19,202 nt of DNA from Alloprevotella tannerae (GTDB lineage Bacteria > Bacteroidota > Bacteroidia > Bacteroidales > Bacteroidaceae): assembly GCA_015259125.1 (NCBI GenBank), contig JABZGR010000034.1, forward strand, positions 1-19,202, given 5' to 3'. Made by a program: the position numbers and the translations under genes. Within the stretch, counting starts at the first letter, position 1. Each line of letters opens with the position of its first letter. Of this stretch, positions 7,155-15,875 are shown one piece after another. The notes beneath the pieces were generated by a model, which was not told where the DNA came from, made no database searches, and saw only the letters and a program-made list of their open reading frames with translations.

Positions 7155-8138
7155 ATGCAGTTTCGGATATATCAGCCGCTGCCCGGGCGCACCTTGTCGC
7201 AGGAGTTGGATGACTTGTTGCTCCAACTTTATGATGTGAAGACGAGTTTCACACGCGTATATTTCTCGGACGTAAAAAACCAGTTGCCGACTTTTGAGCG
7301 CCACCCCCTTGCTCAAAAGCTGAACGAGGGCGTCGTAGCTTACGTGGAACAACCTCCATTAGATGGGAGTAAGGTCGCTTTGCAAACTGTGGAGGGTGAT
7401 ACTTCTCACTTTATGTTTCAAACCATAAGATTTGATGAATCAGAAAATCTTCAGTCGTCTGAAGAACAGACATTTGAGGCCTTTGAATACCATATTTCCT
7501 TTCTCCACAAACAAGGCTTGAGCCTCAAAGACAACTGCCTGCGCACTTGGTGCTTTGTTCACGATATTGATCGCCATTATGAAGGATTCATCAGTGGGCG
7601 TAACCAATTGTTTGCACGAGAGGGGTTGAACAAAGATTCTCACTTTATTGCCTCAACGGGCATAGGTGGGAGTTTTGCATGTAATGCGGCGCTTGTCGGT
7701 ATCGACTTTTTGTCGGTAGATAAAACTTATAGTGATACCATAAGATACTTGCAGGCCCCTGAATATCTGAATCGGACGGAGGAATATGGCGTGGCCTTTG
7801 AGCGAGGAGCAACAATCGACGTGGCAGGTGAACGCTACTTCTTTATTTCCGGAACTGCCAGTATCGATAAACAAGGAAACATTGTGCATCCCGGCGATGT
7901 TGTGACGCAAGCCGGCCGTTTGTTTCTTAATATTCAGGAATTGCTCAAAGATGGTGGTGGTAGTTTGGCTGATTTACAATCCGTTATAATCTATCTGCGT
8001 GACATCGCCGATTATGTTACCATAGATCGTTATATGAGAATGCGTTTTCCGCAACTTAGTTTTCTCATTGTGCAAGCTCGTGTTTGTAGGCCGGGATGGC
8101 TGATTGAAGTAGAAGGCGTAGCAGCTAAATCATTATAA
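7155..8138 (+). CDS. Chorismatase/RidA-like protein (FkbO/Hyg5/XanB2-like)
   Basis: About 327 aa from ATG 7155. The N-terminal half carries VEQPPLDGSKVALQ and, further on, LRTWCFVHDIDRHYEGF then GRNQLF, which resemble chorismatases of the FkbO/Hyg5/XanB2 type. The C-terminal third is RidA/YjgF-like (FISGTASIDKQGNI to WLIEVEGVA), with a Glu near the end at the position of the conserved catalytic Glu. Such enzymes turn chorismate into 3- or 4-hydroxybenzoate or a dihydroxycyclohexadiene acid. The frame is open back to 7020, but the first 45 codons look unlike the family and contain a good promoter, so I use the shorter form. It stands alone between the lipid-type block and lpxD. A role in aryl pigment or quinone precursor supply is inference. 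Confidence 0.7.
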   Translation: MQFRIYQPLPGRTLSQELDDLLLQLYDVKTSFTRVYFSDVKNQLPTFERHPLAQKLNEGVVAYVEQPPLDGSKVALQTVEGDTSHFMFQTIRFDESENLQSSEEQTFEAFEYHISFLHKQGLSLKDNCLRTWCFVHDIDRHYEGFISGRNQLFAREGLNKDSHFIASTGIGGSFACNAALVGIDFLSVDKTYSDTIRYLQAPEYLNRTEEYGVAFERGATIDVAGERYFFISGTASIDKQGNIVHPGDVVTQAGRLFLNIQELLKDGGGSLADLQSVIIYLRDIADYVTIDRYMRMRFPQLSFLIVQARVCRPGWLIEVEGVAAKSL

Positions 8139-8382
8139 GTAGCTGTATCCCCTTGCATAAGCCTTTAGAGTATCTTCATCCAAACTGATCAGTGAAAGTT
8201 GTGGAGAACAGGTTTTCGGAGAAATAAAAGAGTAGCTGAATTCGTGTTATTTTTATCGATATTTTGCCTATAAAAGAAGAAAAACTACGAGATATAGTGG
8301 GAGGAGACTACCCGTTGGGCTTTTTTTGGATAGAAACTTAGGCCTTTTCGTTTGTTTTTGCGAAATTTGCGAATCAATTAAA

Positions 8383-9429
8383 ATGCCCAAGATGGAATAT
8401 ACAGCCCGCCAGATCGCAGATCTTCTGCAAGGAACCCTTGAGGGGAATCCCGAAGCGGTGGTTAATACATTTGCCAAAATAGAAGAGGGATGTCAGGGAG
8501 CCATTTCTTTTATGGCTGATTTACACTACGAACATTACCTGTATGAAACGCTCTCAAGTGTAGTGCTTGTAAATACTGATTTTCAACCAACGCAACCGGT
8601 TATGGCTACACTTATACGCGTGCCGAATGCGAGAGAGGCAATCGGTCGTTTACTTACAATATATCAGCAGCAAACGCAACGCCGGAGGGGAATACATCCG
8701 CGGGCGGTGATAGCTGAATCAGCCCAAATCGGTAAGAATTGCTACATAGGTCCTTCTGTTTATATCGGAGAAGGAGTAGTTGTTGGCGATGATACGCAGA
8801 TTTATGCCAACTGTGTGATCGAAGAGCGGAGTAAGGTCGGCAAAGGTTGCTTGTTGTATCCCAATATATCTGTCTATCACGATTGCAACATTGGTGATCG
8901 CGTTATTTTACATAGTGGTTGCTGCATAGGTGCTGATGGTTTTGGCTTCGCACCCGCGGCAGAAGGTTATGAAAAGATACCGCAAATTGGCAATGTTATT
9001 ATCGAAGATGATGTCGAAATAGGAGCAAATTCTTGTGTAGATCGCGCCGTGATGGGATCTACCTTGATACATAAAGGTGTGAAATTGGATAATCTGATTC
9101 AGATTGCTCACAATTGCGAGATTGGCTCGAACACTGTAATGTCGGCACAAGTCGGCATTGCCGGATCTGTAAAGGTGGGCGATTGGTGTATGTTTGGCGG
9201 GCAAGTAGGCGTCGCCGGACATATTTCCATTGCGGATCATACCAATTGCGGTGCTCAAGCCGGTATAGCAGGGAGCATACGTAAAGGTAATAGAACGTTG
9301 TTGGGTTCTCCGGCAATGGATGCTAAGGCTTATGCGCGTAGCTATGCCGTGTTCAAAAGTTTGCCGGAAATGCGCAAAGAACTGAATGATATCAATGAGA
9401 ATTTAGAAGATGCGGCAGATCACGCTTGA
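8383..9429 (+). CDS. lpxD: UDP-3-O-(3-hydroxyacyl)glucosamine N-acyltransferase LpxD
   Basis: Third step of lipid A synthesis: N-acylation of UDP-3-O-acylglucosamine with a 3-hydroxyacyl chain from ACP. The protein is about 348 aa. An N-terminal uridine-binding domain (residues 5-100) is followed by a left-handed beta helix of hexapeptide repeats (about 105-310) and a helical C-terminus. The catalytic His is His243 in NLIQIAHNCEIG, matching E. coli His239. ATG 8383 (MPKMEYTARQ) is chosen over an upstream TTG at 8326, whose extra 19 residues are not family-like; ATG 8392 is also possible. It leads the lpxD, lpxC-fabZ, lpxA run. The 244 bp upstream hold no clear promoter match, only a near -7 (GAAATTTG at 8362). 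Confidence 0.95.
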   Translation: MPKMEYTARQIADLLQGTLEGNPEAVVNTFAKIEEGCQGAISFMADLHYEHYLYETLSSVVLVNTDFQPTQPVMATLIRVPNAREAIGRLLTIYQQQTQRRRGIHPRAVIAESAQIGKNCYIGPSVYIGEGVVVGDDTQIYANCVIEERSKVGKGCLLYPNISVYHDCNIGDRVILHSGCCIGADGFGFAPAAEGYEKIPQIGNVIIEDDVEIGANSCVDRAVMGSTLIHKGVKLDNLIQIAHNCEIGSNTVMSAQVGIAGSVKVGDWCMFGGQVGVAGHISIADHTNCGAQAGIAGSIRKGNRTLLGSPAMDAKAYARSYAVFKSLPEMRKELNDINENLEDAADHA

Positions 9430-9497
9430 TGATCTGTATGGTATTACTGCCGTAGTATTTATATAGTATGCAAGGACTAAATTAAAACGAACACTGA

Positions 9498-10883
9498 ATG
9501 AAACAAACGACGCTGAAAGGATCATTTTCACTATACGGAAAGGGGTTACATACGGGATTAAGTCTTACTGTAACCTTTAATCCGGCTCCGGAAAATTATG
9601 GTTATAAGATTCAACGTATAGACCTGCCGGGTGAACCTATTATCGAAGCTATCGCAGAAAACGTAGTAGATACGAGTAGAGGAACGGTCGTGGCAAAGGG
9701 AGAGGCCCGCTGCAGCACTATTGAACACGCAATGGCCGCCCTTTATGCTTTAGGTATCGACAACTGTATGATTAGAGTAAACGGTCCGGAATTTCCCATT
9801 CTTGATGGTAGCTCAGAAGTGTTTGTTAAGAATATAAAGGAGGTTGGTATTACAGAGCAAAATGCTGAAAAAGATTTTTTCGTTATCAAACATAAGATAG
9901 AGTTTCGCGACGAGAAGACCGGCTCAAATATCATCATATTACCGGACGATCAGTTCTCAATAACAGCAATGATATCCTTTGATTCCGAGTTTATCGGCAG
10001 CCAATTTGCGACGCTGGATGATATACAAGATTTCTCGAAAGAGATTGCACCGGCTCGCACCTTTGTCTTTGTGCGTGAAATAGAGCCCCTGCTGAGCGCC
10101 GGTCTGATTAAAGGTGGTGATTTGGATAACGCTATTGTTATTTATGAGAGACAAGTTTCTCAGGAGACTTTAGACAAATTGGCTGATCACCTGCACGTAG
10201 AGCGTAAGGACGCAACGCGTTTAGGCTATATCAATAAGCGTCCACTGACTTGGTCGAACGAACCGGCGCGCCATAAGTTGCTCGATATAATTGGAGATAT
10301 GGCCTTAATTGGTCGTCCTATCCAAGGCAGAATCATCGCAACGCGCCCCGGACATACTATAAACAATAAGTTTGCGCGCCAAATGCGGCGCGAAATTCGT
10401 CAGCACGAGATTCAGTCGCCGAAGTATGATCCAAATGCAACCCCATTAATAGACATCAATCGTATACACCGTCTGCTTCCACATCGATATCCTATGCAAT
10501 TAGTGGATAAGGTTATTGAGATGGGGTCGGATTATATCGTTGCAGTAAAGAACGTAACCGGCAATGAGCCTTTCTTTCCTGGTCATTTTCCCACGGAACC
10601 GGTAATGCCGGGCGTTTTACAGATTGAAGCAATGGCCCAATCAGGCGGCTTGCTTATCTTGAATACGTTAGAGCATCCTGAAAATTATAGTACTTACTTC
10701 TTGAAGATAGACAATGTGAAGTTTCGGCAGAAAGTTGTGCCAGGCGATACACTTATCTTCAAGGTTAAATTACTTTCTCCCGTTCGTCACGGCATTTCTT
10801 CTATGCGTGGTTTCGCCTTTGTAGGAGAAAAGGTGGTGATGGAAGCCACTTTTACGGCGCAAATCGTAGAGAATAAAGCATAA
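9498..10883 (+). CDS. lpxC-fabZ: Bifunctional LpxC deacetylase / FabZ dehydratase
   Basis: A 461-aa fusion typical of Bacteroidota. Residues 1 to about 300 are LpxC, the zinc-dependent deacetylase that commits UDP-3-O-acyl-GlcNAc to lipid A. Zinc ligands are His77 (STIEHAMAAL), His259 and Asp263 (ARHKLLDIIGD), with the catalytic His at 286 (RPGHTINN). Residues from about 315 are FabZ, the 3-hydroxyacyl-ACP dehydratase. It begins IDINRIHRLLPHRYPMQLVD and carries catalytic His363 (FFPGHFP) and Glu377 (GVLQIEAMAQ). The fusion places two enzymes that compete for 3-hydroxyacyl-ACP-derived flux in one polypeptide. It lies 68 bp after lpxD and 26 bp before lpxA, so is probably in one operon. Confidence 0.96.
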   Translation: MKQTTLKGSFSLYGKGLHTGLSLTVTFNPAPENYGYKIQRIDLPGEPIIEAIAENVVDTSRGTVVAKGEARCSTIEHAMAALYALGIDNCMIRVNGPEFPILDGSSEVFVKNIKEVGITEQNAEKDFFVIKHKIEFRDEKTGSNIIILPDDQFSITAMISFDSEFIGSQFATLDDIQDFSKEIAPARTFVFVREIEPLLSAGLIKGGDLDNAIVIYERQVSQETLDKLADHLHVERKDATRLGYINKRPLTWSNEPARHKLLDIIGDMALIGRPIQGRIIATRPGHTINNKFARQMRREIRQHEIQSPKYDPNATPLIDINRIHRLLPHRYPMQLVDKVIEMGSDYIVAVKNVTGNEPFFPGHFPTEPVMPGVLQIEAMAQSGGLLILNTLEHPENYSTYFLKIDNVKFRQKVVPGDTLIFKVKLLSPVRHGISSMRGFAFVGEKVVMEATFTAQIVENKA

Positions 10884-10909
10884 AATAACTCGTCATCATC
10901 CTATAAAGT

Positions 10910-11686
10910 ATGAGCAGCCTTATATCCCCCCTTGCATTTGTCTCTCCTGAAGCAAAAATTGGAGAGAACTGCGAAATCGGTCCTTTTTGTTATATTGATA
11001 AGAACGTAGTTATTGGAGACAATAATGTAGTTATGAATTCTGTGACCATTTTATCTGGTGCACGGATTGGCAGTGACAATGTCATCTTTCCTGGTGCAGT
11101 GATCAGTGCAATCCCGCAAGATTTAAAATTTAAAGGTGAAGAGACTACAGCAGAAATAGGCAATAATAATAAGATCCGTGAGAATGTCACGATCAATAGG
11201 GGTACGGCTGCCAAGCAAAAAACCATTGTAGGTGATAACAACTTATTAATGGAAGGAATGCATGTGGCGCATGATGTGTGTCTGGGTAGCGGTTGTATAA
11301 TTGGAAATTCTACCAAAATTGCCGGCGAGGTTGAGATAGATGACTTTGCTGTGATTAGTGCTAATGTCTTGATTCATCAATTTTGTCACATTGGTAGTTA
11401 CGTAATGGTTGGAGGTGGAACGCGCACCGGTCAAGATGTGCCTCCCTATACTATAGCTGCACGTGAACCTGTAGCTTATTGTGGTCTAAACTTGGTCGGT
11501 TTACGTCGTCATGGTTTTTCTTCAGAAGTGATAGATCAAATACACGAAACTTATCGCTTGTATTACAATGCAGGTATGTCGCGCGAAGAAAGTTTTGAAA
11601 CAATTAAGCGCATTTTCCCCAATTCAAAAGAAGTGAATTATATCATTGACTTTATCAAAAACTCAAAGAGAGGAGTAATCAAATGA
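10910..11686 (+). CDS. lpxA: Acyl-ACP--UDP-N-acetylglucosamine O-acyltransferase LpxA
   Basis: First step of lipid A synthesis: 3-O-acylation of UDP-GlcNAc. At 258 aa it has the normal length. Left-handed beta-helix hexapeptide repeats occupy residues 1-180. The catalytic His121 lies in GMHVAHDVCLG, matching E. coli His125. The C-terminal helical part contains GLNLVGLRRHGFS, the conserved stretch after the helix. The gene follows lpxC-fabZ by 26 bp. Its stop overlaps the ATG of the next gene (ATGA), so the downstream small protein is probably translationally coupled to it. Confidence 0.96.
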   Translation: MSSLISPLAFVSPEAKIGENCEIGPFCYIDKNVVIGDNNVVMNSVTILSGARIGSDNVIFPGAVISAIPQDLKFKGEETTAEIGNNNKIRENVTINRGTAAKQKTIVGDNNLLMEGMHVAHDVCLGSGCIIGNSTKIAGEVEIDDFAVISANVLIHQFCHIGSYVMVGGGTRTGQDVPPYTIAAREPVAYCGLNLVGLRRHGFSSEVIDQIHETYRLYYNAGMSREESFETIKRIFPNSKEVNYIIDFIKNSKRGVIK

Positions 11687-12225
11687 GATTTAAAATAAAA
11701 TTTATATCTGACGAAGTCGAGGGTTTTTTGCGTGAAATTGAGATTAATGATGACGCAAGCTTTTTAGACCTAAATCAAGCTGTACTTAAAGCCTGCGATT
11801 ATCCTGACGATCAAATGACGTCTTTCTTTTTGTGCAATGATGAATGGGAGAGAGGCGTGCAGGTTACGCGCGAAGATATGATGGCTGGTGAGAGCGAGGA
11901 CATCTATGTGATGGAAGATACTCGACTTTCAGAGTTTATTGAAGATGAAGGGCAACACTTGGAGTTTGTTTTTGATCCTTTCAATGACCGATTCTTTTAT
12001 ATGACTGTCAGAGCAATCCTTTCGGGTGAAGGGCAGTCTATCTTTGATATAGTAAGAAGCAAAGGAGATGCTCCCGCGCAAATCAATGAATTACTAGATG
12101 TAGAGACACTTATTGCGAAAAAAAGCGAACTATTGGAGGCTGATGATGCTTACTTCGCAGATGACAGTTCTCCTTTTAACGAAGAGGATATAGATTTAGA
12201 AGGCTTTGAGATTAGCGATGAGTAA
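11683..12225 (+). CDS. Small acidic pRiA4b ORF-3-like protein
   Basis: A 180-aa soluble protein beginning MRFKIKFISDEVEGFLREIEI. The first 120 or so residues resemble the plasmid pRiA4b ORF-3-like/IS1096-passenger family (strand pattern, the FxLNQAVLKACDYPDDQMTSF-like helix, then FFLCNDEWERG). The C-terminus is strongly acidic (repeated Asp/Glu from about residue 145). No catalytic motif or signal peptide is seen. The ATG overlaps the lpxA stop by 4 bp and miaA follows 41 bp later, so it belongs to the operon. It is probably a vertically inherited housekeeping accessory protein here rather than a mobile gene, since no transposon ends are seen. Function is unknown. Confidence 0.72.
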   Translation: MRFKIKFISDEVEGFLREIEINDDASFLDLNQAVLKACDYPDDQMTSFFLCNDEWERGVQVTREDMMAGESEDIYVMEDTRLSEFIEDEGQHLEFVFDPFNDRFFYMTVRAILSGEGQSIFDIVRSKGDAPAQINELLDVETLIAKKSELLEADDAYFADDSSPFNEEDIDLEGFEISDE

Positions 12226-12266
12226 TCCTTTTAATTATCGCTTAAGCTTGTTATATCAAAGGGGTA

Positions 12267-13175
12267 ATGGAGAAGACTTTGCTTATTTTACTTGGGCCAA
12301 CTGCAGTCGGCAAGACAAAAACAGCTTTAGCAATAGCAGAGCTTTTTTCTTCGCCCATTATCAACGCTGACTCTCGACAATTATATCGGGACTTACCCAT
12401 AGGAACGGCTGCTCCAACTGTTGAGGAACAAGCACTTGTCAAACACTATTTTGTGGGGGATCTATCACTGACCGATTATTATAGTGCAGCGCAATATGAG
12501 ACTGATGTTTTATCCCTATTATCTCGTTTGTTTGCAAAAAGAGACATAGTAGTTCTTTCTGGAGGCTCAATGCTGTATATAGATGCTGTTTGTAATGGGA
12601 TTGACTATATTCCTACGATCGACGCATCTACCAGATATTTGTTAAACGAGCGCTTAAAGGCTGAAGGTCCAGAAGCATTAAAAGCTGAATTGAAGTTGTT
12701 AGATCCTGCTTATTATCAGCAAGTAGATTTAAAGAATACTGCGCGTATCGTACACGCCTTGGAGGTTTGCTATATGACAGGACAGCCTTTTTCTTCTTTT
12801 CGTACAAAATCTCGTAAATCACGGCCATTTCGTGTGGTGAAATTTGGACTTTGGCGAGATAGAGCAGAACTCTTTGAGCGCATAAGCCAGCGCACTGAGG
12901 AGATGATGATCCAGGGTTTGCTGGAAGAGGCAAAGCGCGTCCTTCCTTTTCGTCATAACAATGCATTAAACACTGTCGGTTACAAAGAACTTTTTAAATA
13001 CTTCGATGGTGAATGGGATTTACCCTTTGCCGTTGAAAAAATAAAGAGAAATACAAGAGTCTATAGCAAGAAGCAAATGACTTGGTTTAAAAAAGATCCA
13101 GAGGTTCATTGGTTTAAGGCTAACGACAATCCTGCTTATCATATCATGCAAAGCTTTGCAAAAAATACAGTTTAA
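12267..13175 (+). CDS. miaA: tRNA dimethylallyltransferase MiaA
   Basis: Transfers a dimethylallyl group to N6 of A37 in tRNAs that read codons starting with U. The protein is 302 aa. The P-loop is GPTAVGKT (residues 10-17). INADSRQLYRDLPIGTAAPT (32-51) is the conserved segment containing catalytic Asp35 and the substrate-contact region. GGSMLYIDAVCNGID is the family stretch around Thr/Ser101. The C-terminal KRNTRVYSKKQMTWFK is the tRNA-binding signature. The ATG is 3 bases after a G-rich AAAGGGG, too close to be a standard ribosome site. It is probably the last gene of the lpx transcript, because a separate promoter lies before the next gene. Confidence 0.95.
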   Translation: MEKTLLILLGPTAVGKTKTALAIAELFSSPIINADSRQLYRDLPIGTAAPTVEEQALVKHYFVGDLSLTDYYSAAQYETDVLSLLSRLFAKRDIVVLSGGSMLYIDAVCNGIDYIPTIDASTRYLLNERLKAEGPEALKAELKLLDPAYYQQVDLKNTARIVHALEVCYMTGQPFSSFRTKSRKSRPFRVVKFGLWRDRAELFERISQRTEEMMIQGLLEEAKRVLPFRHNNALNTVGYKELFKYFDGEWDLPFAVEKIKRNTRVYSKKQMTWFKKDPEVHWFKANDNPAYHIMQSFAKNTV

Positions 13176-13188
13176 GTAAAGGCAAAGG

Positions 13189-13219
13189 TTGCATATATAT
13201 AATGTGTGACTTACATTTG
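13189..13219 (+). promoter_or_regulatory. Bacteroidota-type promoter for the PBP1A gene
   Basis: TTG at 13189-13191 (GGTTG), a 20-bp spacer and an exact TACATTTG at 13212-13219 fit the -33/-7 consensus. The ATG at 13246 follows 26 bases after the -7 element. This separates the penicillin-binding protein from the miaA operon. Confidence 0.65.
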
Positions 13220-13245
13220 CAATATCCAAACTATTCAGAGATTAT

Positions 13246-15795
13246 ATGCAAACAAAATCCCATAGCCTATCAGGCAAAATTAAAGTTTTTTTTGTGCGTC
13301 TGAAGCAAGGCGTTCGTCGTTTTTGGACTTGGTATAAGCATTTATACTTAGGGCAACCTTGGTGGAAGAAGACTCTTGTCGGGATTCTTAGCTTCTTTTC
13401 ATTGCTCTTGATATACATCATAGCCGTGATGACCAACTTCCTTTGGCTGTTTGGGAAGTCTCCTTCGCTTAGCGAGATTATGCACCCGAAGAATCCTTCT
13501 GCTTCCGAAATTTACAGTGCAGACGGACAAATGATAGGTAGATATTATAATGAGAATCGCTCACCCGTACCTTACGATTCTATTAATAAAGTCTTTTTTG
13601 AAGCCTTGGTTGCTACTGAAGACGAGCGCTTCTATGAGCACCATGGTATAGACTATCAAGGATTGGCTGCTGCAGCTAAAGATGCTTTACTTGGACATCC
13701 GCGTGGTGCATCTACGATTACGCAGCAGTTGGTGAAGAATATGTTTCGTGTTCGGACGCAGTATGGTACTGGGTTGTTAGGGAAGATTCCCGGCGTGCGT
13801 ATCCTTATTATGAAGAGTAAGGAGATGATTATTGCCACAGAGATAGAATTAACCAATTCTAAACAGGATATACTTCGAATGTATGCAAATACTGTCGATT
13901 TTGGTTCTAACTCATATGGTATTAAGACGGCTGCTAAGACTTATTTCAATACTACACCGTCAAAACTTAAAACGGAAGAAGCGGCCGTACTTGTTGGAAT
14001 GTTGAAAGCTACGAATGCTTTTAATCCGCGTATCAATCCAAAACGAAGTTTGGCGCGTCGCAATACGGTCTTGGAGAAGATGTGCGCAAGAAAGTTTTTG
14101 ACGCGTCAAGAGTGCGACTCTTTGAAGCAGCTTCCCATTGAACTAAAGTTTACCATAGAAGATCCTACAGATGGCTTGGCACCTTATTTCCGACAGGCAG
14201 TGGCCGATTATCTGAAAAAGCAATTGCCCGATTTAGATCTGTATACTGATGGTGTTAAAGTCTATACCACTTTAGATGCAAAGATGCAGCAATATGCAGA
14301 AGAGGCTGTCAGAGAGCAGATGAAGGTAGTGCAGCGAAACTTTGATGTGCATTGGCGCGGATTAGGAGAGCCTTGGCGTGATGAAGAGGGAAAGATAATA
14401 CCTCGTTTTATTGAAGATATTGCGGCTCGTAGTGATGCTTATAAACAATTGGCTGCACGCTATCCTAATAATCCTGATTCTGTAAACTATTACCTCAATA
14501 AGCCGCATAAGGTGAAACTCTTTGGTTACGATGGTGCAAAAGAAGAGGAAATGAGTACGATGGACTCTATTCGCTTTATGGTAAAGTTTATGCATGCAGG
14601 TTTTATCTCGATGGAGCCAAATACAGGTTATGTAAGAGCTTGGGTAGGTGATATTGATTTTGATGCTTGGAAGTACGACAAAGCTCGTTCTATGCGTCAA
14701 CCGGGTTCAACGTTCAAACTCTTTGTCTATTCTGCGGCTATGGAGAGCGGCTTGATACCTTCTGATAGTCGTAAGGATGAATATATTCAGATGGAAGTCT
14801 ACGATAAAATTAAGAAGAAAGATGTGATTTGGCGTCCGCATAACGCCAATGGACGTTTTTCCAATGCAAATATTCCTTTACGCGCTGCTTTTGCTCGAAG
14901 TATCAATACTATAGCCGTTAAGGTTGGGCAGGAAGTTGGCATTCCTCGCGTGGTTCAAACAGCTAAGGCAATGGGTATCAAGTCGCCTTTAGATGATACG
15001 CCCTCTTTAGCTTTAGGCTCCAGTGATGTTAATCTTATAGAGATGGTTAATGCTTATGGCACGATAGCCAACGAAGGTGTTCACGTTGAGCCCGTACTCG
15101 TTACGAAAGTTGTAGATAGTGATGGTAAGGTGCTTTATGAGAATAAGACCGAAAGTTCACAAGCTATTTCGTGGCGTTCAGCTTTCTTCATGCAAAAGAT
15201 GCTTGAAGCGGGTATGACTGATGCTGGTGGAACGTCTCAGAGTATGCGTCATTATATGAGTGCTCCATATTGGAATAAGCAGATCGAAGTAGGTGGCAAG
15301 ACCGGTACGTCAAACAACCACTCTGATGCTTGGTTTATCTGCGTTACACCGGCACTTGTCAGCGGAGCCTGGGTTGGTGGAGAATATCGCAGTATTCATT
15401 TCCGCACGGGCGCTTTAGGTCAAGGTAGCAAGACGGCCCTGCCGATTGTCGGACTCTTTATGCAAAAGGTATTGGCTGATCCGCAGTTGAGTCCGCGTTA
15501 TATCAAGAAATTCCCACTACCGAAAGAGGCCATCAATCCTAATGACTATGGTGGCGACTATATCGGTTCGCCCAATACTGATGCAGACAGCCGACAGGGT
15601 GGATCTGATTCGCTTAGCAATGCGTCTGAAGATCTATTCGGTAATGAAGAAGCTGAGTCCAAACCTTCGGAATCGACTGCTCCGCGGGCAGAACCTGCAC
15701 TAGAAAATGTGTCGGCTGAAGATAAGAAAGGCAAGGCGGGGCGTCATAAGGATAAGAAGCAACCCGTTAAAGACAGTGAGGATCTGTTCAACTGA
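13246..15795 (+). CDS. mrcA: Class A penicillin-binding protein (PBP1A-type)
   Basis: Bifunctional peptidoglycan glycosyltransferase and DD-transpeptidase, 849 aa. A basic cytoplasmic tail is followed by one membrane anchor (residues 43-69). The GT51 domain shows ATEDERFYEHHGID with catalytic Glu125, RGASTITQQLVKNMF (153-167), KEMIIATEIE and YANTVDFGSNSYGI. The transpeptidase has Ser488-xx-Lys491 (PGSTFK), Ser552-x-Asn (SIN) and Lys685-Thr-Gly (GKTGTSNN). The last 80 or so residues are a charged, low-complexity tail in which SEDLF occurs twice, once at the very end. It has its own promoter and a strong hairpin 18 bp after the stop, so it appears monocistronic. The symbol follows usual naming for this class; orthology to E. 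coli mrcA is not exact. Confidence 0.93.
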   Translation: MQTKSHSLSGKIKVFFVRLKQGVRRFWTWYKHLYLGQPWWKKTLVGILSFFSLLLIYIIAVMTNFLWLFGKSPSLSEIMHPKNPSASEIYSADGQMIGRYYNENRSPVPYDSINKVFFEALVATEDERFYEHHGIDYQGLAAAAKDALLGHPRGASTITQQLVKNMFRVRTQYGTGLLGKIPGVRILIMKSKEMIIATEIELTNSKQDILRMYANTVDFGSNSYGIKTAAKTYFNTTPSKLKTEEAAVLVGMLKATNAFNPRINPKRSLARRNTVLEKMCARKFLTRQECDSLKQLPIELKFTIEDPTDGLAPYFRQAVADYLKKQLPDLDLYTDGVKVYTTLDAKMQQYAEEAVREQMKVVQRNFDVHWRGLGEPWRDEEGKIIPRFIEDIAARSDAYKQLAARYPNNPDSVNYYLNKPHKVKLFGYDGAKEEEMSTMDSIRFMVKFMHAGFISMEPNTGYVRAWVGDIDFDAWKYDKARSMRQPGSTFKLFVYSAAMESGLIPSDSRKDEYIQMEVYDKIKKKDVIWRPHNANGRFSNANIPLRAAFARSINTIAVKVGQEVGIPRVVQTAKAMGIKSPLDDTPSLALGSSDVNLIEMVNAYGTIANEGVHVEPVLVTKVVDSDGKVLYENKTESSQAISWRSAFFMQKMLEAGMTDAGGTSQSMRHYMSAPYWNKQIEVGGKTGTSNNHSDAWFICVTPALVSGAWVGGEYRSIHFRTGALGQGSKTALPIVGLFMQKVLADPQLSPRYIKKFPLPKEAINPNDYGGDYIGSPNTDADSRQGGSDSLSNASEDLFGNEEAESKPSESTAPRAEPALENVSAEDKKGKAGRHKDKKQPVKDSEDLFN

Positions 15796-15812
15796 TGAAA
15801 TATCGACAAACC

Positions 15813-15857
15813 TTAGAAAAATCCTCCTCGGCTCGTAGGGCTGAGAAGGATTTCTAA
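15813..15857. terminator. Strong hairpin terminator, probably bidirectional
   Basis: The arms AAATCCTCCTCGGC (15819-15832) and GCTGAGAAGGATTT (15840-15853) pair over 14 bp with one C-A mismatch and one G-T wobble, closing a 7-base loop. Outer TTAG and CTAA can extend the stem. It lies between the PBP gene and the convergent HU-like pseudogene, so it could stop transcription from both sides. There is no long T run beyond the stem itself. Confidence 0.65.
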
Positions 15858-15875
15858 TGTAAGTCTTACCGGGCT

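Noticed and set aside
8309..8328. Possible terminator (CCC-GTT-GGG followed by a T run) before lpxD
   Set aside because: The stem is only 3 bp, too weak to support an intrinsic terminator call.
8326..8382. Longer LpxD start from TTG 8326
   Set aside because: The extra 19 residues do not resemble LpxD N-termini, and ATG 8383 gives a normal-length protein.
9498..10883. lpxC-fabZ fusion as a novelty
   Set aside because: The fusion is a well-known feature of Bacteroidota and is intact here, so it is annotated but not reported as a finding.
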